A stretch of 64,000 nt of DNA from Glaciihabitans sp. (GTDB taxonomy: Bacteria; Actinomycetota; Actinomycetes; Actinomycetales; Microbacteriaceae): NCBI GenBank assembly GCA_025464095.1, contig JAODMF010000022.1:124001-188000 (forward strand), written 5' to 3'. The notes under the pieces were generated by a model. That model had not been told where the DNA came from. It did no database searches and saw only the letters and a program-made list of their open reading frames with translations. Made by a program: the position numbers and the translations under genes. Below are positions 1-8,060 of this stretch, piece after piece (the first letter of the stretch is position 1; the number at the start of each line of letters is the position of its first letter).

Positions 1-54
1 CTCCTATGGACGCTCTGTGAGAACTGTTAAACCTGCCGCTGAGGATCCAGGACG

Positions 55-756
55 TTATTTCTGTGCGGGAACAGACGTGTAGTCGGCGCTGATGAGAATC
101 GGCATGTGGTCCGAATTGCCTCGGGGCAACGTCTCGATGCTCGAGATTGCCAGCCCGACGGATGTCGCGAAATCGAAGTGTCCGCGGAAGAACTTGTACC
201 GCGTGTAGGTGAGCGTGTCACTCAGGGTGAGGTCGTATCCGGAGGCCGTCATCCGCTCCCCCAGGTTTTCTTTGAACAGCGGGTAGTTGTAATCACCGAC
301 CATGAGAGTCGGTGACTCCGTTCCCAGCGTGCGCAGTTCCGCGTGGGCCGCGGCGATCTGGTTGCGGCGCAGCGAGTTGAGGGCCGTCAGCGGGGCGGCA
401 TGGAACGACGCGATGACGATCGAACGGCCCTCCTGCCGGTCCTGCAGCAGGGTGCCGATGAGACGCTCGTGCGCGGGGGCAAGCAGTCGGTCGTGCAGCG
501 ACTTCTTCAGCGCGAAAGTCTGGGTGGTGATCGCCTCGAAGCGGTCGCGGTTGTAATACACCGCGAGACCGAGTCGATTCGCCTTGGTTGAATCCGCGAG
601 GTGCAGATGACCGAGTTCGGTGGGCAGCTCGCTCGTGTCGACCTCCTGGAGGCACAGCGCATCCAACTCGAACTTGCTTACCAGGTCGACGAGTTCGTGC
701 CGGGCACTGTTCTTGCGGAGGTTATAGCTGATGGCTCGAATCATCGCGTCGGGCAT
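55..756 (-). CDS. Endonuclease/exonuclease/phosphatase (EEP) family protein
   Basis: Metal-dependent phosphoesterase of the EEP fold; whether the substrate is DNA, lipid or a small phosphate ester cannot be told. The 233 residues are essentially one EEP domain, with no signal peptide or membrane segment, so it should be cytoplasmic. Expected active-site residues are all visible: Asn12 (SYNLR), Glu38 (LQEVD), His119 (ASFHA), Asp155 and Asn157 (GDYN), Asp195 (HFDF) and Asp216-His217 (NSDHMP). An active enzyme is therefore likely. The ATG at 756 has a TATGAC hexamer 6 nt upstream, in the place where many starts here carry a -10 element. The gene is divergent from the DUF2510 gene at 911. The 54 bases left of it hold no feature I can support. 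Confidence 0.85.
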   Translation of the reverse strand: MPDAMIRAISYNLRKNSARHELVDLVSKFELDALCLQEVDTSELPTELGHLHLADSTKANRLGLAVYYNRDRFEAITTQTFALKKSLHDRLLAPAHERLIGTLLQDRQEGRSIVIASFHAAPLTALNSLRRNQIAAAHAELRTLGTESPTLMVGDYNYPLFKENLGERMTASGYDLTLSDTLTYTRYKFFRGHFDFATSVGLAISSIETLPRGNSDHMPILISADYTSVPAQK

Positions 757-910
757 CCATTCGTCATATGCAGAATCGGATTAAGACTAGGCGTCAGATG
801 ACGCGCGCCCGCACACGATCCACCCCGCGTACTGGGGGAATCGCAGCTTGCACGCCGCTCCCTAGACTCGAACTGGCCCGCGACCGGGCTATGACTACCG
901 GGGGGATGTC

Positions 911-2293
911 GTGACACTCATAGCCGATCCACAGACGATCCCCGAGGGCTGGTACCCGGACCACGGGGACTCGTCGCGGCTGCGCTGGTGGAACGGCGAA
1001 GCCTGGACCGGCGCTCTCACCGTTCAGCTCACCACCGGACCGGTTGCCGTCGCTGAGCCGCCCGTTTCTCGCCGCGGCGCCCATGCCGCGCCCGTGTCGC
1101 TTCCGGATGTCGCACCCGAGGCCGCTGCGCCCTCCAGCCCCGGCGCACACGCGGCAGAGGCTCCAGTCGATGCGATCTCGCCGATTTTTGCTGCTGCTGT
1201 GGTTGAGGAGCCCGTGCTCCCGGCCCCTGTCGCGGCTGCTGTTGTTGCGGCTCCTCTTGCGGTGCCAGAGGCTGCGGTGCCGGTTGCTGCCGTGCCAGAG
1301 GCTGCGGTGCCGGTTGCTGCCGTGCCCGTTGTTCCCGTGCCAGTGACGGCTGTTCCTTTCACTCCTGTTCCCGTGCCCGCCGCACCGATCCCGGTTGCGC
1401 CGGTGCCCATCGTTCCCGCGCCTGTCGGTGTCGCCCCGGTGAAGCTGGCACTCCCGATCGCGGACTATCTCGGGGAGACTCGCGAGGTGCGCCCGGTGAG
1501 CCCGGTGGTCGTGACCATGTCGACGGTGGAGCTTCTGCCGTCGCGCGGAAGCGTTCAGCGCTTCTCACGCGGCTGGGCCGATGCGAGCCACGGGGACATC
1601 CGGGTTTCCGGCGGTTCCAACACCGGTGGCGCCTGGTTCTTCGCCCTGTTCCCCGCGATCCAACTCGGCATCGTGTGGGCCGTCTTCGATCTCTGGCAGC
1701 TGGGTGAGGCATCCCAGTTCCGGCTCGCGCTTGTACTGTTCACGGTCCTCGCTTACCTGGTTGCAGCGGTGAGCGACCGGCGTGCGCTCGTCCGCAACGG
1801 GCACGAGCATCTGCCGCATCCGGCACTCGCGTTCATCCCGATCGCGTACCTGGTTGCGCGCGTTGTCAAGCTCGGCGCTGGTGCCGTGGCAGCTCTCGTT
1901 ACCTGGGTCCTGCTTCAGGCCGCTGTCGCCGCGGCCCTTCTCCTCGTGCTGCAACCGCTCGCGTTCTCATTCGTGTCCGACGTCCTTCCGGCACCGACTC
2001 CCCCGGTGGCGGCTGCTGCACCAGCTGCGCTGGTCCCAATCACGCCGGCCGAGCGGGCGGCCCAGCTCACACCGGCAGGTATGTCCGCGTCGGTCAAGGC
2101 GCAGATGCTCAGCCAAAAGATGGGTGCGCCGGCATCGGTTCGCTGCCCCAACCCCCCATCCGTCGACGATGGCGCACAGGTCACCTGCGCGGTGGTGCTG
2201 AAGGGCGGCCTCGCCATCAACGTCGTCGTGATGATCGATTCGACCTACCAATACGCGGCGGAGCGAATCGTGTCGGTAGCGCCCGGCAACTAG
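911..2293 (+). CDS. DUF2510 membrane protein with long Pro/Ala/Val linker
   Basis: A 460-residue protein of unknown function. Residues ~11-33 form a DUF2510 module (GWYPD followed by LRWWNGEAWT), a small Trp-rich domain common at the N terminus of actinobacterial membrane proteins. Residues ~45-190 are a low-complexity linker with repeated AVPVAAVP-like units. Residues ~237-360 hold about four hydrophobic segments, including a DRR-x-L-x3-G motif shared with the proteins at 5257 and 5898. The C-terminal ~60 residues carry Cys411 and Cys425 in a CP...TC pattern resembling DUF4333-type extracytoplasmic domains. The GTG start at 911 follows a G-rich Shine-Dalgarno. The stop lies 11 nt from the convergent hydrolase gene. 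The linker suggests that the DUF2510 and membrane domains are held well apart. Confidence 0.8.
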   Translation: MTLIADPQTIPEGWYPDHGDSSRLRWWNGEAWTGALTVQLTTGPVAVAEPPVSRRGAHAAPVSLPDVAPEAAAPSSPGAHAAEAPVDAISPIFAAAVVEEPVLPAPVAAAVVAAPLAVPEAAVPVAAVPEAAVPVAAVPVVPVPVTAVPFTPVPVPAAPIPVAPVPIVPAPVGVAPVKLALPIADYLGETREVRPVSPVVVTMSTVELLPSRGSVQRFSRGWADASHGDIRVSGGSNTGGAWFFALFPAIQLGIVWAVFDLWQLGEASQFRLALVLFTVLAYLVAAVSDRRALVRNGHEHLPHPALAFIPIAYLVARVVKLGAGAVAALVTWVLLQAAVAAALLLVLQPLAFSFVSDVLPAPTPPVAAAAPAALVPITPAERAAQLTPAGMSASVKAQMLSQKMGAPASVRCPNPPSVDDGAQVTCAVVLKGGLAINVVVMIDSTYQYAAERIVSVAPGN

Positions 2294-2304
2294 GGCTGCT
2301 GCGA

Positions 2305-3156
2305 CTAGCTGTCGCCCGCGTTCTCGTTGACGAAGTACAGCGCCTCGTCGGCGACATCCTTCCAGCCGTGGTCGATGATCAGCGAGTGGCCGCGGCCCTC
2401 GATCGCCACTATCTGCGTGAGACCGGGATTCTTCGCCTGAATCTCGAAGGCAGCGCTCGCCACCGCCCACGGCACCGTGTGATCCTCCAGGCCCGAAATG
2501 AACAGCAGCGGGCCGCGGTCGGGGTTCTTCGTGTCGACGCTGTCTTCAGACCACGGGTTGAAGTTGGCCGCGGCGGCTTGGAACAGCGGAACGCCCGACC
2601 CGGCCACGTGGTACGTCTCGTAAAGTTCGCGGGCTTCAGCCTCATCCAGAGCGTTGGTCCAGCCGTAGTTGAACTGTTCGAACGTGAGGGTCACAGCCTT
2701 GCCGTAGTTCGTCGGGTTGCCAAGCACCGGCGCGCCTGACTTGAGCTGCGACAGCGGGAGCGGCAGCACTCCACGAAACTGTGCCGGGTCGATCGCCACT
2801 GTCGCGCGCGACAGTCCATCGCCGGCGAGCATCTGGGCAATGACGCCGCCAAATGAATGCCCGATGACAACCGGCTGCAGTTTCAGCTTTTCGATAGCTG
2901 CCATGTAGTTCGCGGTGATGACATCAAGGCCCTTCTTTGCGAATACCTCGGGGTGCGCCCGGGCCTCTTCGACAGTGTCGGGGTCGTCCGGCCATCCGGG
3001 TGCGATTGTCGCGTAGCCCTCCGCTTCGAACAACGCGCGCCATCGGTCCCAGCTGCTGGGCAGCAACCAGAGTCCATGAACGAAGACGACGGGCGTAAGT
3101 CCGGAGGCGTTTGCCTTCTCGATGTCGGTCTGAACTTGTTCGGTGAGCGCTCCCAT
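2305..3156 (-). CDS. Alpha/beta hydrolase
   Basis: Single-domain alpha/beta hydrolase of 283 residues, cytoplasmic, substrate unknown. The oxyanion-hole region is VVFVHGLW (residues ~23-30). The nucleophile elbow is GHSFGG with Ser101. The acid is Asp225 (GLEDHTVP) and the base is His257 (GRGHS). The complete triad predicts an active esterase, lipase or haloperoxidase-like enzyme. A clear Shine-Dalgarno (GGGAGGA) precedes the ATG at 3156. It is convergent with the DUF2510 gene ending at 2293. It may be read with the upstream same-strand gene ending at 3231, but the 74-nt gap and its own ribosome site make independent expression just as likely. Confidence 0.88.
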   Translation of the reverse strand: MGALTEQVQTDIEKANASGLTPVVFVHGLWLLPSSWDRWRALFEAEGYATIAPGWPDDPDTVEEARAHPEVFAKKGLDVITANYMAAIEKLKLQPVVIGHSFGGVIAQMLAGDGLSRATVAIDPAQFRGVLPLPLSQLKSGAPVLGNPTNYGKAVTLTFEQFNYGWTNALDEAEARELYETYHVAGSGVPLFQAAAANFNPWSEDSVDTKNPDRGPLLFISGLEDHTVPWAVASAAFEIQAKNPGLTQIVAIEGRGHSLIIDHGWKDVADEALYFVNENAGDS

Positions 3157-3230
3157 GTCTTCCTCCCAGTGGAATAGATCGTCTACCGGAAGACTGGACC
3201 CGATTGGCGCCGAACGCCAGATGCAGCGTC

Positions 3231-3623
3231 CTACTGGGCAGTAAACACGTCGACGCTCATGACGAGGATCACGCGGTCCGGGCTGTCGGCCGGCGGTGTT
3301 TGCGCGGCGTTGCCGTAGCGCTTACCCAGTCGCACGTAGAACTGGCCCTCGGGGTCGGGGACGACCTCCAGAAGGCGCCCGCGCACCTCCAGGTAGCGAA
3401 ATGGGTTCGCCGGGTCGATGATCGACAGGCTCATCGACGGGTTGTGCTGCAGGTTGCGGTACTTCTGCCGCTTCGTCGTGTGGGTGAACCGGATGTGCTG
3501 CCCGTCGTACTCGAACCACATGGGGTTCACCTGCACGGTGTTGTCGGGGCGGATTGTGCCGAGGGCGCCATAGTTGGGCTGCTCGAGCAGCGGCTGGTAG
3601 CCGGCGGGAATCGTGGATGCCAT
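3231..3623 (-). CDS. PPOX-class (F420/FMN-type) oxidoreductase
   Basis: A 130-residue split beta-barrel flavin- or F420-binding protein of the pyridoxamine-phosphate-oxidase-like superfamily. Typical features are LGTIRPDNTVQVNPMWFEYD near residues 20-40, an RQKYRNLQHNP stretch (cofactor phosphate contact in relatives) and SLSIIDPANPFRYLEVRG around residues 68-85. This arrangement is typical of actinobacterial F420-dependent PPOX enzymes, which reduce small molecules such as quinones or heterocycles; the substrate here is unknown. The frame stays open far upstream, but the family-like N terminus begins at the ATG at 3623. There a TTAACT hexamer sits 6 nt upstream. It lies between two same-strand genes. 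Confidence 0.82.
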   Translation of the reverse strand: MASTIPAGYQPLLEQPNYGALGTIRPDNTVQVNPMWFEYDGQHIRFTHTTKRQKYRNLQHNPSMSLSIIDPANPFRYLEVRGRLLEVVPDPEGQFYVRLGKRYGNAAQTPPADSPDRVILVMSVDVFTAQ

Positions 3624-3684
3624 ACCACCAGTTAACCATTCGCCGCGGGCGCTCCGACGCACCCGCGGGCGTCCGTCGATGCGG

Positions 3685-4611
3685 TCAGACGAACCGGATG
3701 GCGGCCTGCAGCCGGGTACGCACCTCGAAGAGGTCGGTTCCGCCGATTTCGGTTTTGTCATCGACCCCGTTGCGCAGCACCGCGGGCAGCTGGGAGCGAC
3801 GCACGGCCGCAGTGGTCGCGCCGCGCACGCTGCCGAGCACAACCACGGGCGTGTCCAGCGCATCATCCGGAAGCACAATGAGCAGCGCACTGAACCTAAC
3901 GCGGGCAGACCTGGCGACCAGCTTTGCGCGCAGCCCGAGCTCGTGCATGGGTCGCTCCCCCGCAACGGGCTCGCCGATGAGCTCGCCGCGCTTCACGCGC
4001 ACGGGGCCGCCGTAATCCTCCGAGAGAATTGCGAACAGGCCGGTGGGTCCCAGGACGATGTGGTCGATCTTCTGTTCCGGCCCCCAGGTCGCGACATCGT
4101 GCCAGGCGGTGTACCCGATGCCGAGTTCGGCGAGCTGGCGGGCGGTGGCCTCCTCGGCGAGCGCATCCGCAAGGATGTGCCGGATCTCCCTCGGCGCACT
4201 CCGCACCAGCGCAGGGTCGTACGGGTTGGGCATCGACTCGCCGCGTCCGACCCACTCCTGCATGAGCGTAAGGAATCGCTCGCGGCGCCAGCCTCCCGGA
4301 TGCCCGTACGCCCGGGCCCTCGGCCGCGTGTCCTGGCGCGGCCGCGCGGCCTGCGTCTCCCATGATCGGGAATTGCCTGCTGACGACGACCCACGCGCGG
4401 GAGACCCGCGGTCGTAGGCCGCCCGGCCTTCGGGGGTACCAATGCGCTCCCAGGCGATCTGCACCTGGTGGAAGCGGAGCGGGTCACCACCGGTATCCGG
4501 ATGCGTCTCCCGCAGCAGCTTGCGGTACGCGCGGCGTAATTCATCGTGCGTCGCGGTCACGCGGACGCCGAGCACCTCGTAGGGTGTCGCCGAAATCGGA
4601 CTGTCGGGCAC
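3685..4611 (-). CDS. J-domain protein with C-terminal NERD-like domain
   Basis: A 308-residue fusion. Residues ~8-69 are a J-domain with the HPD tripeptide at 37-39, so it should stimulate an Hsp70 (DnaK) ATPase. A basic, low-complexity linker (~70-110) follows. Residues ~145-230 resemble a NERD domain, with KIDHIVLGPTGLFAI (IDH at 182-184) like the nuclease core. The following E-x-K of true nucleases is not seen: the segment reads LSED (196-199). It may therefore be a non-catalytic fold. The GTG at 4611 has TAGGGT exactly 6 nt upstream, which supports a leaderless start. The next same-strand gene upstream (marR) ends 27 nt away. A client or DNA target is not identifiable. Confidence 0.75.
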   Translation of the reverse strand: MPDSPISATPYEVLGVRVTATHDELRRAYRKLLRETHPDTGGDPLRFHQVQIAWERIGTPEGRAAYDRGSPARGSSSAGNSRSWETQAARPRQDTRPRARAYGHPGGWRRERFLTLMQEWVGRGESMPNPYDPALVRSAPREIRHILADALAEEATARQLAELGIGYTAWHDVATWGPEQKIDHIVLGPTGLFAILSEDYGGPVRVKRGELIGEPVAGERPMHELGLRAKLVARSARVRFSALLIVLPDDALDTPVVVLGSVRGATTAAVRRSQLPAVLRNGVDDKTEIGGTDLFEVRTRLQAAIRFV

Positions 4612-4638
4612 GAAAGTACCCTACCCAGAAACCCTGCG

Positions 4639-5109
4639 TTAGCTTCGAGGATTTGTTCGGGCGAGAATCTTGGCGAGGATGCGGTCCAGGTCGCGCAGGT
4701 CGGCGGCGTCCAGCGGATCGATCACGGCATCCCGAACCGCCGCGACGTGGCCGGGTGCTGTCGCGACGACTTTCTGCCATCCGGAGTCGGTCAGCCGCGC
4801 GTTGATGGCGCGGCGATCCTCCGCGCACGGCTCCCGGTCGACGAACCCACGCTTTTCGAGGCGCGAGATGACGTGCGACAGGCGGGGCAGGCTTGCGTTG
4901 GTGGCGGTGGCGAGATCGGTCATCCGCAGGGTCTGGTCGGGCGCTTCGGAGAGCATCGCGAGCGTGAAGTACTCGTAGTGGGTCAACTCGGCGTCCCGCT
5001 GGAGCTGGGTATCAAGGATGCCCGGAAGCAGTTCGACAAGCGTGATTAGTTTGCGCCAGGCCGATTGCTGGTCGGCGGTGAGCCAGCGCGGCGCGGCGGC
5101 GGGTTCCAT
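4639..5109 (-). CDS. MarR-family transcriptional regulator
   Basis: A 156-residue winged-helix regulator that should bind DNA as a dimer. Recognisable parts are the HYEYFTLAMLSEAPDQTLRM helix pair (~45-64), the recognition region ATATNASLPRLSHVISRLEK (~68-87) and the wing RGFVDREPCAEDRRAINARL (~89-108), the standard MarR order. The frame is open for 112 codons further upstream, but the ATG at 5109 begins right before the conserved domain. TACGCT lies 6 nt upstream (5116-5121), and a perfect palindrome follows at 5129-5144. The gene probably represses itself. It may be co-transcribed with the J-domain gene 27 nt downstream. The effector is unknown. Confidence 0.88.
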   Translation of the reverse strand: MEPAAAPRWLTADQQSAWRKLITLVELLPGILDTQLQRDAELTHYEYFTLAMLSEAPDQTLRMTDLATATNASLPRLSHVISRLEKRGFVDREPCAEDRRAINARLTDSGWQKVVATAPGHVAAVRDAVIDPLDAADLRDLDRILAKILARTNPRS

Positions 5110-5115
5110 ATACCC

Positions 5116-5144
5116 AGCGTACTCCGGAGGTTGTATCGACAACC
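5116..5144 (-). promoter_or_regulatory. MarR autoregulatory promoter and operator
   Basis: The sequence GGTTGTATCGACAACC at 5129-5144 is a perfect 6-bp inverted repeat around a 4-bp self-complementary centre, 20 bp upstream of the marR ATG. The likely -10 (TACGCT on the minus strand, 5116-5121) lies between operator and start. A bound dimer would cover the -35 region and block RNA polymerase. The spacing and size fit MarR-family operators; the assignment to this regulator is inferred from proximity. Confidence 0.7.
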
Positions 5145-5256
5145 AATGGGAAGGAGCTGTCTGACGCGCGACAGCCCCGAAGTGGGGCGGTCGCGGGGCC
5201 GGGCGCGTGCCTAAGCTGTACGCGGTAGCTGAGCATTCGTTTCGGGGGGAAACTTT

Positions 5257-5901
5257 TTGTCTGACGACGTACCGGGCGTGCCCGCTGCCGGATGGTTTGC
5301 GGATCCCGACCCCACGAACGGCCAGTTGCGGTGGTGGAACGGCGCCGCGTGGACCGAACACACGGCCCCTCGGCCAGTGGAGGTCGCACCGCCGCCCCTC
5401 CGTGGCACCGCCGTCGGTGCGGGAGGCCGCTGGCTCGAGGCGCAATCCGCGCCGCCCAGCCCGTACACGCCGTGGGTCTGGGTCATGGTGGGTACGCCCT
5501 TCATTTCCATGGCTTCATATGGTGCCCTCGCGGCGTTGCCCTGGGCCGCCGGGACGATCGTCTGGATGCTCCTGTCGCTCGCTGTCTTCGTCCTGCTCGT
5601 CGTCTCAGCGTTTTTTGACAGCGCCACACTGCGCAGCCGCGGGTTCACCAATCCGGCACACGGCGCATGGGTGTTCCTGATTGCTCCGCTGGTCTATCTG
5701 TCACTGCGATCGAGCCGCGTTCACAAGCAGGTCGGCAAGGGCAACGCTCCTGCCAACCTGTACGTTCTCGCACTGCTTCTGTCTGTAGTCGTCTACGTCG
5801 CACTCATGGGAGTCTCAACTCCCTCCGCGTGCTCTGCTTGCGGCTCACCCACCGGCATCGTGCAGCTGGGCGCTTTCGGCGCAGGGAGCGTCGGCCGATG
5901 A
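5257..5901 (+). CDS. DUF2510 membrane protein
   Basis: A 214-residue protein of unknown function. Residues ~11-34 are a DUF2510 module (GWFADPDP and LRWWNGAAWTEH). After a short linker, residues ~70-190 contain about four hydrophobic segments with the motif pair DSATLRSRGF and PLVYLSLRSSR, which matches the DRR-x-L / P-x-x-YL-x-x-R pattern of the proteins at 911 and 5898. It lacks the CP...TC extracytoplasmic domain of those two. The TTG start at 5257 follows a strong G-run Shine-Dalgarno. Its TGA overlaps the ATG of the next gene, so the two are translationally coupled and probably act together in the membrane. Confidence 0.75.
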   Translation: MSDDVPGVPAAGWFADPDPTNGQLRWWNGAAWTEHTAPRPVEVAPPPLRGTAVGAGGRWLEAQSAPPSPYTPWVWVMVGTPFISMASYGALAALPWAAGTIVWMLLSLAVFVLLVVSAFFDSATLRSRGFTNPAHGAWVFLIAPLVYLSLRSSRVHKQVGKGNAPANLYVLALLLSVVVYVALMGVSTPSACSACGSPTGIVQLGAFGAGSVGR

Positions 5902-6851
5902 CAGACCCGACCGCGGGGCCACCCGCCGGCTGGTACGCGGACCCGGAACCGAACACCGGGCTGCTGCGCTGGTGGAGCGGATCGGCCTGGACGGAGCACA
6001 CCGCCCCCGTTCCTCTCCCTGAGCCTTCACCTGCACCCGCTGCCGCCCCGATCCCCTACAACTTCGCGCCGGAAAACGCGCTGCGGATGCGCATTACAGA
6101 CGTGGAGCGCGGCACGTACAACCCGGACGGCCAGGTGGCCTCCCGAGGGCTGGTTCCGGGCTCGTTCATCGGCGACAAATTCGTTGGCGGAGGATTCTCT
6201 GCGAAGCCCCCAGCGATCATCGAGCCTTTCCGCCCCGCAGGGTGGAGCACGCAGGGCGTGTGGATCGTCGCCGCGAGCCCGCTGCTCAGCGTGCTGCTGG
6301 TACTCATGTCCACTGCCGTTCACGGCAGTACGAGTTCATCGCCAGCCTCCATCGGAATCAACGTCCTGTCATGGGTCGCGGTGATTTTTGGCGCGATCTA
6401 CGACCGCCGTTCGCTCTGGCGAGCGGGTTATGAGAAACTCACGAGCCCCCTCTGGGTCGTGTTGCTGCCGTTGGCCTGGCTCATCATTCGAACGGTGCGT
6501 GTCCGTCGCGAGAACGGACGCGGGCTGGCACCGCTATTCGGATATCTCGCGGCGACCGTGATCTCGATTCCGTTGATCATCGCCATCCTGGTGCCGACGA
6601 TCATTGCCGATAAGTCCGCGGCGTTCTCGCATCAGGTGCAAGTGAGCATGCAGGGGCAGTTCGATGCACGGGGGCTCGGATTGACAGTCGCCTGTCCCGC
6701 ATCCATCCCGCAAAGGCGTTTAGGGGCGACGTTCACCTGCACCGCGACGGATGCGCAAGGCACGGTCCGCGACCTGCTGGTCACCGTGACCTCCAACGGC
6801 TACCGGGCGAGCTATTCGGACTCGGCAACCGTTCCCACGATCGGCTCCTAG
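5898..6851 (+). CDS. DUF2510 membrane protein with C-terminal extracytoplasmic domain
   Basis: A 317-residue protein of unknown function whose ATG overlaps the previous stop (ATGA at 5898-5901). It has a DUF2510 module at residues ~8-34 (AGWYADPEP, LRWWSGSAWTEH), a soluble linker to ~110, and about four membrane segments (~115-235) with DRRSLWRAGYE and PLAWLIIRTVR. The C-terminal ~60 residues contain two cysteines in the CP...TCT pattern resembling DUF4333-type domains, probably outside the membrane. The plan matches the 460-residue protein at 911 without its long Pro/Ala linker. The frame extends upstream through the preceding gene, but the DUF2510 start at 5898 is decisive. Confidence 0.78.
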   Translation: MTDPTAGPPAGWYADPEPNTGLLRWWSGSAWTEHTAPVPLPEPSPAPAAAPIPYNFAPENALRMRITDVERGTYNPDGQVASRGLVPGSFIGDKFVGGGFSAKPPAIIEPFRPAGWSTQGVWIVAASPLLSVLLVLMSTAVHGSTSSSPASIGINVLSWVAVIFGAIYDRRSLWRAGYEKLTSPLWVVLLPLAWLIIRTVRVRRENGRGLAPLFGYLAATVISIPLIIAILVPTIIADKSAAFSHQVQVSMQGQFDARGLGLTVACPASIPQRRLGATFTCTATDAQGTVRDLLVTVTSNGYRASYSDSATVPTIGS

Positions 6852-6898
6852 GGGCGGCGCACAGCATCCAGCGAGCCCGCCAGCGTAACCTCGGACGC

Positions 6899-7399
6899 AT
6901 GACCCTGAACAGCATTGAGCTGACAACGATCGACGGCGCTGTAACGACCCTGGGCGACTACTCCGACAACGTGATCCTCGTCGTCAACGTCGCCTCCCGG
7001 TGTGGCCTGTCGCCGCAGTACGAGAAGCTCGAAGGACTCCAGCAGACGTATGGCGAGCGAGGGTTCACCGTTCTCGGATTTCCCAGCAACCAGTTTCTGC
7101 AGGAGCTGAGCACCGAAGACGCCATCAAGGAGTACTGCTCGACCACCTGGGGCGTTACGTTCCCGATGTTCGAGAAGGTCAGGGTGAACGGGAAGAAGGC
7201 GCACCCGTTGTACCAGGAGCTGACCAGGACGCCGGATGCCGAGGGCAAGGCGGGCAGGGTGAGCTGGAATTTCGAGAAGTTCCTTATCACCCGCGACGGC
7301 GGAGTTCACCGCTTCCGTCCGCAGACCGAGCCGGACGCACCCGAGATAGTCGGCCTGATCGAGGCCTCCCTGACCGCGCCGGCCCGTACAGGCGGCTGA
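6899..7399 (+). CDS. Glutathione peroxidase family protein
   Basis: Thiol peroxidase of 166 residues that reduces hydrogen peroxide or organic hydroperoxides. In actinobacteria such enzymes usually take electrons from thioredoxin or mycothiol rather than glutathione (family knowledge). Peroxidatic Cys35 lies in NVASRCGLSPQ, Gln65 in FPSNQF and Trp123-Asn124 in WNFEKFL, completing the catalytic tetrad. Cys80 (KEYCSTTW) is the candidate resolving cysteine. There is no signal peptide, so it is cytoplasmic. The start at 6899 has TAACCT 7 nt upstream and no Shine-Dalgarno, as expected for a leaderless message. It converges with the small gene ending at 7421. Confidence 0.92.
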   Translation: MTLNSIELTTIDGAVTTLGDYSDNVILVVNVASRCGLSPQYEKLEGLQQTYGERGFTVLGFPSNQFLQELSTEDAIKEYCSTTWGVTFPMFEKVRVNGKKAHPLYQELTRTPDAEGKAGRVSWNFEKFLITRDGGVHRFRPQTEPDAPEIVGLIEASLTAPARTGG

Positions 7400-7420
7400 G
7401 GCCGGATCTCGCCGGCGAGA

Positions 7421-7717
7421 TCATTCGGAATCGACCGGCACCCAGCCCCCGCGCACCCGCTGACTGACCTTCGCGCCCGTCACTGCGGCGACGGTCCCCG
7501 TCACAGCGACGATGTGTGAGGAGATCTGCGTCGCAACCTCGGCATCCTCCCCGGTGAACCGAATCGTGATGCGGGCGGTCCGCGCGACGACCGCCACATC
7601 CGCCGCCTCGACGGTGGTCAGTTGCATGCCCGCCGCCCGCGCGGTCGGCAGCACAACCGCCGGGTCGATGCCGGGGGCGAGCGCGCCCATTGTCATGGTT
7701 ACGCGGTACGAGGGCAT
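7421..7717 (-). CDS. Hypothetical protein, 98 residues
   Basis: Not recognised. The protein is small, soluble and rich in Val, Ala and Thr, with alternating hydrophobic stretches (RVTMTMG, VAVVARTARITIRF, IVAVTGTVAAVTG) that suggest an alpha/beta sandwich. The reading frame is open upstream, but the ATG at 7717 is supported by TACGCT exactly 6 nt before it (7724-7729) and GGAG in the leader. It is divergent from the small gene at 7821 and convergent with the peroxidase gene. Confidence 0.55.
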   Translation of the reverse strand: MPSYRVTMTMGALAPGIDPAVVLPTARAAGMQLTTVEAADVAVVARTARITIRFTGEDAEVATQISSHIVAVTGTVAAVTGAKVSQRVRGGWVPVDSE

Positions 7718-7820
7718 GGCTCCAGCGTAGGTCGGCGTCATGCGGGACCCGTTGGCTGCCGCAGCATGGGCGAATTCAAGGGGGGAGACGCCGGACGGGC
7801 AGGAGCGTATCGTGGGCGCC

Positions 7821-8027
7821 ATGAGTGACGACAAGATCCAATCGGACGAGTCCATCGCACCTGAGTCCATCACCGACGAGACCCACCCGAAGCACAAGAA
7901 AGAGCGCACGCGCGAAGGGCTGCTTGGGCGGCTCCTCGGCGATGACCACGAGGAGTCGGCCGAAACGACGCCGGGCCGCACGGCATCCACTGCCGGGGGC
8001 GCGGGCGGCGGTGGCGAGGGCCGCTAG
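7821..8027 (+). CDS. Small hydrophilic hypothetical protein
   Basis: A 68-residue, highly charged protein without hydrophobic core: an acidic N-terminal half (SDDKIQSDES), a basic KHKKERTREG stretch, LLGRLLGDD, and a Gly-rich tail. It is probably disordered. The ATG at 7821 has TATCGT 7 nt upstream. An in-frame ATG at 7740 would add 27 residues with TAGGTC 6 nt upstream, so that longer form is possible. The stop is 33 nt before the EI24 gene. Confidence 0.45.
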   Translation: MSDDKIQSDESIAPESITDETHPKHKKERTREGLLGRLLGDDHEESAETTPGRTASTAGGAGGGGEGR

Positions 8028-8060
8028 CACTCCCCCGACATTCGCTCGCTAGCCTGAGGT

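Noticed and set aside
1024-1410. Gly/Thr/Ala repeat open frame antisense to the DUF2510 linker
   Set aside because: It is the reverse reading of the Pro/Ala/Val low-complexity coding region.
7740-7820. Extended start for the small protein at 7821
   Set aside because: The ATG at 7740 is possible, but its upstream hexamer (TAGGTC) is weaker than TATCGT before 7821 and the extra residues look non-coding; kept only as an alternative.
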